DNA of 64,000 nucleotides, from the NCBI GenBank assembly GCA_050486445.1, contig JBJHDH010000001.1:62001-126000 (forward strand). Direction: 5' to 3'. Under the pieces are notes generated by a model. It saw only the letters and a program-made list of their open reading frames with translations. It did no database searches and had not been told where the DNA came from. The DNA is from Euryhalocaulis sp050486445 (GTDB taxonomy: Bacteria; Pseudomonadota; Alphaproteobacteria; Caulobacterales; Maricaulaceae). A program made the translations under genes and the position numbers. Below, in pieces: positions 17,912-24,867 of the stretch. Within the stretch, counting starts at the first letter, position 1, and every line of letters starts with the position of its first letter.

Positions 17912-18820
17912 TTATGTTCCCCCCAGGCGGGTCGCCGCCGTCCACCAGCGAGGGCTAGCCCGCGCGATACGCGCACGCGCACGCGCCGCCGATCCGGCGT
18001 TTCCGTATAGACCGAAACAGGTCGCGCCAGAGCCGCTCATGCGCGCCAGAATGCAATTTTCCTGTGCGCGCAGCGCCGCCAGCGCCTCGGCGACCGGAGG
18101 CGCCAGCGCCAGCGCCGCCGGCTCCAGATCGTTGCGGCCTGCGCGGATCAGGACCAGCGCCGAGGCGGCGCCTGCCGCGCCGCGCGCCCCGTTCAGAGAT
18201 AAAGCCGGGCTGGCGCCCGGCGCGGCGGCATGGCGCGCGAATACCTCCGCCGTGGAAAGCGGAACGCGCGGATTGACCAGTACGGCGTGCAGTTGCGGCC
18301 AGGCGGGCAGCATCCCCACGCGCTCACCGGCGCCCTGCACGAAAGACGGGCGGGAGCGGACACAGACCGGAACATCCGCGCCGATGCCCGCGCCGATCTG
18401 CTCCAGCCGTTCTGACGGCCAGTCGAGAGACCAGAGCGTATTCAACAGGCGCAAAGCCGCGGCGGCGTCCGCCGATCCGCCGCCAATCCCGGCGGCGACC
18501 GGCAGTGACTTGCGCAGACCCAGGCGCGCACCGCGTCTTTGTCCGCCCGCTGCGGCGTCCAGCGCCATCGCCGCTTTTATGACAAGATTGTCCGCCGGAT
18601 CGTTCCGGCGTCCGGCTGTTCGCAACGCGCCCGCCTGCGGCCCTGTCACATCGAGCGTCAGCGCGCCGGACTGCGCGGGGTCGACCGCGCGCGCGGAAAC
18701 CTCGTCTCCCGTGTCGCGGGCGAAGACGATCAGGCTGGAAAGCTCGTGATACCCGTCGGGGCGCCGCCGGCCGGTATGAAGCCACAGATTGATCTTGGCC
18801 GGCGCAAAGCCGGGATTCAT
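17912..18820 (-). CDS. ispE: 4-diphosphocytidyl-2-C-methyl-D-erythritol kinase IspE
   Basis: A 302-residue GHMP kinase of the MEP isoprenoid pathway that phosphorylates CDP-methylerythritol. The N-terminus APAKINLWLHTGRRRPDGYHE in two parts, the ATP loop LPVAAGIGGGSADAAAAL and the C-terminal MSGSGATCFGLY are diagnostic. The ATG at 18820 overlaps the TGA of the upstream TPR gene (ATGA). It supplies precursors to the polyprenyl synthase coded 2 kb away. The last 25 residues are Arg-rich. Confidence 0.95.
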   Translation of the reverse strand: MNPGFAPAKINLWLHTGRRRPDGYHELSSLIVFARDTGDEVSARAVDPAQSGALTLDVTGPQAGALRTAGRRNDPADNLVIKAAMALDAAAGGQRRGARLGLRKSLPVAAGIGGGSADAAAALRLLNTLWSLDWPSERLEQIGAGIGADVPVCVRSRPSFVQGAGERVGMLPAWPQLHAVLVNPRVPLSTAEVFARHAAAPGASPALSLNGARGAAGAASALVLIRAGRNDLEPAALALAPPVAEALAALRAQENCILARMSGSGATCFGLYGNAGSAARARARIARASPRWWTAATRLGGT

Positions 18821-20544
18821 CGCTGCTCCGCCATTGCGGGCGAATCGTCCGCGGGCGGCAGGCCGGAATCCAGCTTGGTTTCGATCCCGGCGCGCAGCTC
18901 CGGCTCCGGGTCCAGCGTCAGCGCACGGCGCCACTGGAACCGCGCCTCCAGCTCACGCCCGACGCGCCAATAGGCGTCGCCAAGATGATCGTTGATGTCG
19001 GCCTCGCCGGGTTGCAGCGACGCGGCGCGCTCCAGATGCGTCACCGCTTCCTGATAGTCGCCCAGCCGGTAATAGGCCCAGCCGAGACTATCAATGATAT
19101 AGCCATCGCGCGGCGCCAGTTCGACGGCGCGCTGGATCAGCGCGAAGCCCTCTTCGATGTCCATGCCGCGATCGACCATGACATAGCCGAGATAGTTGAG
19201 CAGGCCAGGATCGCCGGGATTGATGGCGATGGCGGCGCGGAAATCCGTCTCGGCCGGCGCCCAGTTGTCCTGACGCTCGCGCATCACGGCGCGGCTGTAA
19301 TGCAGGCGCCAGTCAGGAGAATCTCCTCGCGCCGCGCGTGCGTCGATCAGTTCGGTGAGCAGCGCCTCGCCCTCTTCCCATTGCTCGCCCGCGCGCAACG
19401 CATCGGCCAGCGCCCGCGCGGCCGCTTCGCCGCCGGTCTCTTCCCACAGCGCGCGCAGCAAAGCGCGGGATTCCGCCTCGTCGCCGCGCAGGGACGCAAG
19501 CTGGGCCAGACGAATGCCCGCCTCGCCACCCAGCGCGGGGTCGACGGCGGCCGCCTGGAACATCTCGGCCGCCCGGTCATAGCGTCCCTGGCTGGCGACG
19601 ATCTGGCCGAGCAAGATGCGAGCCTGCGCGAATTCGTCATCCAGGCGCAGCGCCATCACCAGATAGGCTTCCGACCGGTCGGAGAAATCGCGTCCGATCA
19701 GCGCCGCCGCCGCGCTATAGAGCGCCAGCGCCGCCGCCTGGGTTGGGGCCATGGCCGGCGCGCGCCGGCGGCGCTCCAGACGCGCCAGTTCCTGTTCAAC
19801 CACGCGATCCTCAGGATCGGCGGCCAGCCGGTCGCGATAGACCTGCTGCGCCAGATCCCGCCAGCCCTGACGCTCCAGATAGCGGCCATATTCGCGCACC
19901 GCGAAGCTGGGCAGCGCAAAAGTCTCAAGCGAGGCGCGCAGCGCCGGTTCCGCCGCCGGATCGCGGGCGCGATCCAGCAGCAGCGCCTTGTGCAGCCCGA
20001 TCAGGGCGGAGAACAGCAGCGTATCCGCTGAGTCATCGAGCGAGACCGCGGCGCCGGCGGGGTCGCCCGCGCCTGCCTGCGCCCAGGCCTCCAGGATCGA
20101 GGCTGTGATGGCGTCCAGCGCGCCGAACGCGGCGCCATCCAGCAGCGCCGACGCCGCGCGCCAGTCGCGCCGCGCCATGGCGTCCACAGCCAGGGTCAGG
20201 CGGGCGCGGCTGTTTTCGGAATCGGCCTCAAGAACTTCAGCGCCCAGACGCGCGGCGATGTCGTAATCCCCGGCCAGCAGCGAGGTATTGAACGCCTGTG
20301 CTGTCAGCATCGTATCGCCCGGCGCCTTTTCCAGGGCCTGGCGATAGAAATGCGCCGCGTCTTCTGGCGAGCGCTGGGCGCCGGCCCCGCGCGCGGCCAG
20401 ATAGTCGCCATAGGGCTCGGCTGATCTCTCCTCCGCCCAGACCGGCGCGGGCGTTACGGCGCAGGCCGCAAGCGCGACAGACAGCACGGCGGCGAGCGCG
20501 GCGGCGCAAGGGCGGCATGGGGCGGGGGATGTGTTCTGAGTCAC
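18817..20544 (-). CDS. Tetratricopeptide-repeat lipoprotein-like protein
   Basis: A 575-residue protein, almost all TPR helices. A signal sequence with a lipobox-like LAACAV (SVALAACAVTP) suggests an outer-membrane or periplasmic lipoprotein. The clearest TPRs are at the C-terminus (PGLLNYLGYVMVDRG, DGYIIDSLGWAYYRLGDY, ADINDHLGDAYWRVGREL), as in the alphaproteobacterial TPR protein found beside ispE. The GTG at 20544 is chosen because it directly precedes the signal peptide and leaves a 44-base gap to the ETF-QO stop. It probably serves as a scaffold; no partner is known. Confidence 0.85.
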   Translation of the reverse strand: MTQNTSPAPCRPCAAALAAVLSVALAACAVTPAPVWAEERSAEPYGDYLAARGAGAQRSPEDAAHFYRQALEKAPGDTMLTAQAFNTSLLAGDYDIAARLGAEVLEADSENSRARLTLAVDAMARRDWRAASALLDGAAFGALDAITASILEAWAQAGAGDPAGAAVSLDDSADTLLFSALIGLHKALLLDRARDPAAEPALRASLETFALPSFAVREYGRYLERQGWRDLAQQVYRDRLAADPEDRVVEQELARLERRRRAPAMAPTQAAALALYSAAAALIGRDFSDRSEAYLVMALRLDDEFAQARILLGQIVASQGRYDRAAEMFQAAAVDPALGGEAGIRLAQLASLRGDEAESRALLRALWEETGGEAAARALADALRAGEQWEEGEALLTELIDARAARGDSPDWRLHYSRAVMRERQDNWAPAETDFRAAIAINPGDPGLLNYLGYVMVDRGMDIEEGFALIQRAVELAPRDGYIIDSLGWAYYRLGDYQEAVTHLERAASLQPGEADINDHLGDAYWRVGRELEARFQWRRALTLDPEPELRAGIETKLDSGLPPADDSPAMAEQR

Positions 20545-20588
20545 GGCGTCCTCGTCACTGCGTTTGTCACTGCGTTCCGGCAGGCGCG

Positions 20589-22280
20589 TCACATGCCGGC
20601 ATAGTTCGGACCGCCGCCGCCTTCCGGCGGGGTCCAGACAATCTTCCGGCCGGGATCCTTGATGTCGCATGTTTTGCAGTGGACGCAGTTCTGCGCATTG
20701 ATCTGGAAGCGCATTCCACCCTCCGCCGTCTCTACGTATTCATAGACCCCGGCGGGACAATAGCGCGTCGACGGCCCGCCATATACCGCCAGTTCCACCT
20801 CGATCGCATAAGCGGGGTCCAGCACTTTCAGGTGCGGTGGCTGGTCTTCTTCATGATTGGTGTTGGACAGAAACACCGAACTCATCCGGTCGAAACTGAG
20901 CACGCCGTCGGGCCGGGGATATTCGATGGGCTTGCTGGCCGCCGCCTTCGCCGTGGCGTCCGCGTCGGTTCCGCCGTGCCCCAGCGCGCCGAATGGCGAG
21001 AGCCCGCCCAGCAGCGTGGTCAGCCACATGTCGATTCCGCCCAGCAGCACCCCGCCCAGCAGGCCGAAACGCGACCAGAGCGGCTTTACATTGCGCACCA
21101 GGCGCAGCTCCCGCGCCACGGGGCCGGAATCATAGGCCTGCTGATAGGCGTCCAGCCGGTCATGCGCGCGGCCCTCAAGCAGCGCATCGAACGCCGCGTC
21201 CGCCGCCATCATGCCGGTGCGCACGGCGTTATGGCTGCCCTTGATCCGCGGCACATTGACGAAGCCCGCCGCGTCGCCCAGCAGCGCGCCGCCGGGAAAG
21301 ACCAGCGCCGGAACCGATTGCGCCCCGCCCTCTGCGATGGCGCGCGCGCCATAGGCGATGCGCCGTCCGCCCTCAAAGACCGGCGCGATGTCCGGGTGAT
21401 GCTTGAATCGCTGGAACTCGCGATAGGGGTCCAGATATGGATTTTTGTAATTCAGATGCACGACGAATCCGGCGGCCACGCGCGCCGCGTCGCCCTCGCC
21501 ATAATGATAGAGAAAGCCGCCGCCGCCGGCCCCGGCGCCCCCGCCCAGCGGCCAGCCCATCGTATGCTGAATCAGGCCGGGCCGATGCCGGTCCGGTGCG
21601 ACCTGCCAGACTTCTTTCAGCCCGATGCCGTATTTCTGCGGCTCACGCCCCGCATCCAGCCCGTAATCGGCGATGACGCGCTTTGACAGGCTTCCCCGCG
21701 CGCCTTCGGCCAGCAGCACATAGCGGCCGAGCAGCGCCATGCCGGGCTGGAACGAATCCTTGCGGCTTCCATCTTTTGCGATGCCCATATCGCCGGTGAC
21801 GACGCCTTTCACCGCGCCGTCCTCCACCACCAGATCGGCGGCGGCGAAACCGGGATAGATCTCCACGCCCAGCGCCTCGGCCTCTTCCGCAAGAAAGCGG
21901 CAGAGATCGCCCAGACTGCCGATATAGCAGCCGTGATTGCGCATCAGCGGCGGCAGGATGAAATTGGGAATGCGGAAAGACCCCGCCTCGCCCAGCAACA
22001 GATAGCGGTCCTCCGCCGCCTGTGTGGTCAGCGGCGCGCGGCCGCGCCAGTCAGGGATCAGCGTATCCAGCCCGCACGGGTCAATCACCGCACCGGACAG
22101 GATATGCGCGCCAACCTCCGAGCCTTTTTCCAGCACGGCGACCGACAGCTCCGCTCCGGATGCGATGGCGCGCTGTTTCAGCCGGATCGCGGCGGCCAGG
22201 CCCGCGGGCCCGGCGCCAGCGATCACGACATCGAATTCCATGGATTCGCGCGCCGCGCCGTCTTCGCCGGTTCCGGCCAT
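20589..22280 (-). CDS. Electron-transfer flavoprotein:ubiquinone oxidoreductase
   Basis: A 563-residue flavo-iron-sulfur enzyme that passes electrons from reduced ETF to ubiquinone in the membrane. The FAD site is VVIAGAGPAGLAAAIRLKQ, and the 4Fe-4S ligands are in CPAGVYEYV and QNCVHCKTCDIKDP near the C-terminus. The ATG at 22280 has GAGGGAGAAGGC upstream; an ATG 13 codons later is possible. It is first in a minus-strand group with the TPR gene and ispE and divergent from the uracil-DNA glycosylase gene. Confidence 0.96.
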   Translation of the reverse strand: MAGTGEDGAARESMEFDVVIAGAGPAGLAAAIRLKQRAIASGAELSVAVLEKGSEVGAHILSGAVIDPCGLDTLIPDWRGRAPLTTQAAEDRYLLLGEAGSFRIPNFILPPLMRNHGCYIGSLGDLCRFLAEEAEALGVEIYPGFAAADLVVEDGAVKGVVTGDMGIAKDGSRKDSFQPGMALLGRYVLLAEGARGSLSKRVIADYGLDAGREPQKYGIGLKEVWQVAPDRHRPGLIQHTMGWPLGGGAGAGGGGFLYHYGEGDAARVAAGFVVHLNYKNPYLDPYREFQRFKHHPDIAPVFEGGRRIAYGARAIAEGGAQSVPALVFPGGALLGDAAGFVNVPRIKGSHNAVRTGMMAADAAFDALLEGRAHDRLDAYQQAYDSGPVARELRLVRNVKPLWSRFGLLGGVLLGGIDMWLTTLLGGLSPFGALGHGGTDADATAKAAASKPIEYPRPDGVLSFDRMSSVFLSNTNHEEDQPPHLKVLDPAYAIEVELAVYGGPSTRYCPAGVYEYVETAEGGMRFQINAQNCVHCKTCDIKDPGRKIVWTPPEGGGGPNYAGM

Positions 22281-22351
22281 GCCTTCTCCCTCATCTGCGC
22301 GGCCGGACCGCGCCTCGTCTTCCGCCGTCCGAGGTCTTATCGTATGGCCGC

Positions 22352-23242
22352 ATGATGGGCCAGAACACGATGGAGCCGGACCGGCTGGAGAGCGCCCGCG
22401 CGGCGCTGGAAGCCTGGTGGACAGAGGCCGGGGTGAGCATCCCCCCGGCGCCCCCGTCCGCGCCCCCCATAGTTTCGGGCCCTGCCCCGCGGGCTGAGCG
22501 CGCCGCCAGCTCTCAGGCCCGGAGCGCGCCAGACGGGAGCCAAGACCGGGGCGCGGCGGTCCCGAATCCGGCCATCCAGAGCGAGGAAACCCGGATCAAG
22601 GCCCTCCAGAGCGAGGCGCGCGCCGCCGCCGCTTCCTGCGCCGATATGGAGGCGCTGCGCGCGGCGGTGGAGGCGTTTGAGGGCTGCGCCCTGAAGCGCA
22701 CAGCGAAGAACACCGTCTTCGCGCGCGGCTCGCTCGCCTCCGGCGTGATGATCGTGGGCGAGGCGCCGGGCTTTGACGAGGATGCGCGCGGCCTGCCATT
22801 CGTCGGCCGCTCCGGCGTGCTGCTGGACCGGATGTTCGCCGCCATCGGACTGGACCGCGAGGCGATCTATGTCAGCAACATCCTGTTCTGGCGCCCGCCC
22901 GGCAACCGCAATCCGTCCGAGGACGACATCCGCGCCTGCCTGCCGTTTGTGGAGCGGCATATCGCGCTGGCCGCGCCGAAGATTCTGGTGTTCGCCGGCA
23001 AGCTGGCGGCCACGACGCTGCTGCGCAGCAACGAAGGCATCATGCGCCTGCGCGGGCGCTGGTCGGACTATCGCGTGAAGGATTCCACCGGCGAGCCTAC
23101 GGGCGAGACCATCCCGGCTCTGCCGGTTCTGCATCCGGCCTTTCTGCTGCGTCAGCCCGCATGGAAGGCGCAGACCTGGCGCGACATGCTCAGCCTGCAA
23201 GCGCGGCTGGAAGCATCGGACCAATCCCCGCCGCAAGTCTGA
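22352..23242 (+). CDS. Uracil-DNA glycosylase, family 4-like, lacking two Fe-S ligands
   Basis: A 296-residue glycosylase that removes uracil from DNA. Motifs: GEAPGFDEDARGLPFVG (motif A), FWRPPGNRNPSEDDI and LPVLHPAFLLRQ (motif B with His). In classical family 4 enzymes the N-terminal pair is CxxC and two more Cys follow; here the first site reads CALK and the third position is Phe/Trp (NILFWRPPG), so only two of four Cys remain (EGCALK, RACLPF). This matches the alphaproteobacterial subtype as I remember it. The first 100 residues are Pro/Ala-rich linker. Starts at 22352, 22355 or 22370 are all in frame. Confidence 0.85.
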   Translation: MMGQNTMEPDRLESARAALEAWWTEAGVSIPPAPPSAPPIVSGPAPRAERAASSQARSAPDGSQDRGAAVPNPAIQSEETRIKALQSEARAAAASCADMEALRAAVEAFEGCALKRTAKNTVFARGSLASGVMIVGEAPGFDEDARGLPFVGRSGVLLDRMFAAIGLDREAIYVSNILFWRPPGNRNPSEDDIRACLPFVERHIALAAPKILVFAGKLAATTLLRSNEGIMRLRGRWSDYRVKDSTGEPTGETIPALPVLHPAFLLRQPAWKAQTWRDMLSLQARLEASDQSPPQV

Positions 23243-23248
23243 GCACGA

Positions 23249-23346
23249 TCTGCTGCGCCAGACACTTTCGTCTGGAAACCCGGACCTGGCGCGACATGCT
23301 CTCACTTCAGGCGAAGCTTGAGCAGGTCAGTGAAAAAGGGATTTAG
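23249..23346 (+). pseudogene. Decayed duplicate of the uracil-DNA glycosylase 3' end
   Basis: Directly after the glycosylase stop, the DNA repeats its tail: CTGCTGCGCCAG matches the LLRQ codons, and GACCTGGCGCGACATGCTC is identical to the TWRDML codons of the intact gene. The second copy then reads SLQAKLEQVSEKGI and stops. LLRQ and TWRDML lie in different frames, so the copy cannot be translated as one piece. It is either a decayed tandem gene or the original 3' end left after recombination. Confidence 0.65.
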
Positions 23347-23846
23347 AAATAAAAGCTTCCGAGGGTGAAGCCGATCCAGCGCCCGGTCGTGACGACCGCG
23401 ATCCAGAACACCAGCGACAGCCCGCCGGCGAGCTTGGCGCCAATCGGCGTCGCGCCCAGATCCCAGCGCCCGACGCTCTTCCATGTGATGAGATGGAAAG
23501 CCAGCATGTTGAGCGCCGCCAGAACAAGCAGGACCATCTTCCACTGGAAGAACGGATTGGCGGCGTAGGAGCTGGCGTTTCCGGTGAACAGCAGCAGACC
23601 GGTGATCGCAGCGATGGCGAAAGCCACCCAGGTCCAGGGCAGAACGTCGCGCGAAAGCCGCGTCACCGGAATTTTTTTCGACGCGAGGCCGAGCAGGCGC
23701 AGATCCATAATGGCGATGGAGCCGACCACCAGCGCCAGACCGATCACATGCACCGATTCCAGCGTGGGAAAGGCCCAGGCGGAGGTGGCCACGAAATCGC
23801 CCACCGGCGAATATTCCAGCCAGTTCCAGAACGCATCCAGGTCCAT
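23343..23846 (-). CDS. DUF6644-like small integral membrane protein (copy 1)
   Basis: A 167-residue inner-membrane protein with four or five helices. Conserved features shared with the neighbour at 23977 are SPVGDFVATSAWAFPTLESVHVIG in two parts, WTWVAFAIAAITGLLLF, NPFFQWKMVLLVLAALNM and a final GRWIGFT. His residues in helices (SVHVIG, AFHLITW) could bind haem, which is inference. Its stop overlaps the end of the glycosylase remnant on the other strand. Function unknown; it lies at the downstream end of the accessory block. Confidence 0.75.
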   Translation of the reverse strand: MDLDAFWNWLEYSPVGDFVATSAWAFPTLESVHVIGLALVVGSIAIMDLRLLGLASKKIPVTRLSRDVLPWTWVAFAIAAITGLLLFTGNASSYAANPFFQWKMVLLVLAALNMLAFHLITWKSVGRWDLGATPIGAKLAGGLSLVFWIAVVTTGRWIGFTLGSFYF

Positions 23847-23878
23847 CAGCGCGGCTCCCCTTCGTCTCTATCCGTCCA

Positions 23879-23915
23879 GAGCATTTCCGCTCTTCTTCGA
23901 ATCGCGGAAATGCTC
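23879..23915. repeat. Interspersed palindromic element, copy 3
   Basis: Perfect 12-bp arms GAGCATTTCCGC/GCGGAAATGCTC around a 13-base loop, between the two DUF6644-like genes. A half-site like GAAACGCTCTAG at 23968-23979 may be the far end of a longer element. Confidence 0.7.
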
Positions 23916-23976
23916 CGAACTCTTGATTGTCGCGTCTCCGGACGGCGAACCGGTTCTCACTTCGCCGGGAAACGCT

Positions 23977-24498
23977 CTAGATCGGCGCGTAGGCGATCCA
24001 GCGGCCGAGCACGATAATCACGCACCACAGGGCAATGACGGCGAGCGCGCCGGCGCAGATCAGGCCGCGTCCACCGGCCGAGGCCCGCAGGAAGGGAGCG
24101 TCGCGCCGCACCGCGCGCTGGAACCACAGCGTGATGGCGGCGGCGGCGATAACCAGGATCATCTTCATCCAGAAGATCGGGTTGATCAGCTCGCGATGCG
24201 GCTCGCCGATAATCATAAGAATTCCGGTGACGATCAGCACCACAAGACCCCACCAGATCCAGGGCAGGAAACGCGAAGCCGTCGCGTCCAGATCGCCGCT
24301 TCCGGCCCGGCGCAAGATGTGAAGGCATATCATGAAGGCGCTGGCGAAGGTCGCGGCGATGGCCAGGATATGCACGGTCTGGATCGTCGGGATGACCCAG
24401 AAATTCATCTGGATCCACTGGCTGAACGCCGTCGCCGACAGCCAGTTGGACAGGTCCATCAGCGGCGTCGTGCGCATCCATTCCGCGAGTTCGTACAT
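23977..24498 (-). CDS. DUF6644-like small integral membrane protein (copy 2)
   Basis: A 173-residue membrane protein paralogous to the one at 23343: WVIPTIQTVHILAIAATF, RFLPWIWWGLVVLIVTGIL, NPIFWMKMILVIAAAAITLW and a C-terminal LGRWIAYAPI match block by block. The ATG at 24498 (MYELAEWM) matches the other copy's N-terminus; the frame is open to 24627. Both carry His in the second helix. Probably the membrane partners of periplasmic redox proteins encoded upstream, by location only. Confidence 0.75.
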   Translation of the reverse strand: MYELAEWMRTTPLMDLSNWLSATAFSQWIQMNFWVIPTIQTVHILAIAATFASAFMICLHILRRAGSGDLDATASRFLPWIWWGLVVLIVTGILMIIGEPHRELINPIFWMKMILVIAAAAITLWFQRAVRRDAPFLRASAGGRGLICAGALAVIALWCVIIVLGRWIAYAPI

Positions 24499-24591
24499 CG
24501 ACCCCGGCCCTCCCCGTTTCCCGGCGCTCCGCATGGCGCGGACCGCCTCGGGGCGCGCCGGACCTTTCCCGCGTCCAGCTTGCGCCCCCTG

Positions 24592-24647
24592 GAGCAATAT
24601 CGGTTTGAATGGAATCACAGATACCATTCAAACCGATGAAATTGCTC
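24592..24647. repeat. Interspersed palindromic element, copy 4
   Basis: Arms GAGCAAT and TCGGTTTGAATGG pair with CCATTCAAACCGA and ATTGCTC, giving about 20 paired bases. It resembles copies 1-3 in having GAGC...GCTC ends and an AT-rich stem. Confidence 0.7.
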
Positions 24648-24659
24648 ACCATCAAAGTG

Positions 24660-24693
24660 TAGGGTGTGATCCGTGCAGGCGGATCGCACCCTA
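24660..24693 (-). terminator. Hairpin, likely terminator downstream of the carotenoid oxygenase gene
   Basis: TAGGGTGTGATCCG pairs with CGGATCGCACCCTA (one G-T wobble) around a 6-base loop. Read on the minus strand it is followed by ACACTTTG, a weak T tract. It lies 175 bases beyond the carotenoid oxygenase stop. Confidence 0.45.
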
Positions 24694-24867
24694 TTTCCCC
24701 ACCTTCGGTTTAGGCGCTGACCACGGCCGCTTCAAGTTGCGAAACGGTCGCCCCGCGGCGCGCCTGCGATGTTACGCACGTGTTACTGGTAGTTACAGCA
24801 CCGTACCGCCCGAATGGCTGCATGGTGCTGGAATCAAAAGGTGATTCGTCCCCTGCCCGAACCACGC

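Larger units (their letters stand above)
24499..24867. other. Gene-free stretch between DUF6644-like copy 2 and the carotenoid oxygenase gene
   Basis: It holds the fourth interspersed palindrome (24592-24647), a terminator-like hairpin on the minus strand (24660-24693), and an AT-richer stretch around 24770-24800 (GTTACGCACGTGTTACTGGTAGTTAC in two parts) that could hold a promoter for the DUF6644-like pair. No reading frame there has a ribosome site or family match. Confidence 0.5.

Noticed and set aside
17881..17918. Imperfect tandem 15-mers (GTTCCGCACATTTAT / ATTCCGCGCACTTAT) between the WecA-like and ispE genes
   Set aside because: Only two diverged units, no known site type; could be chance.
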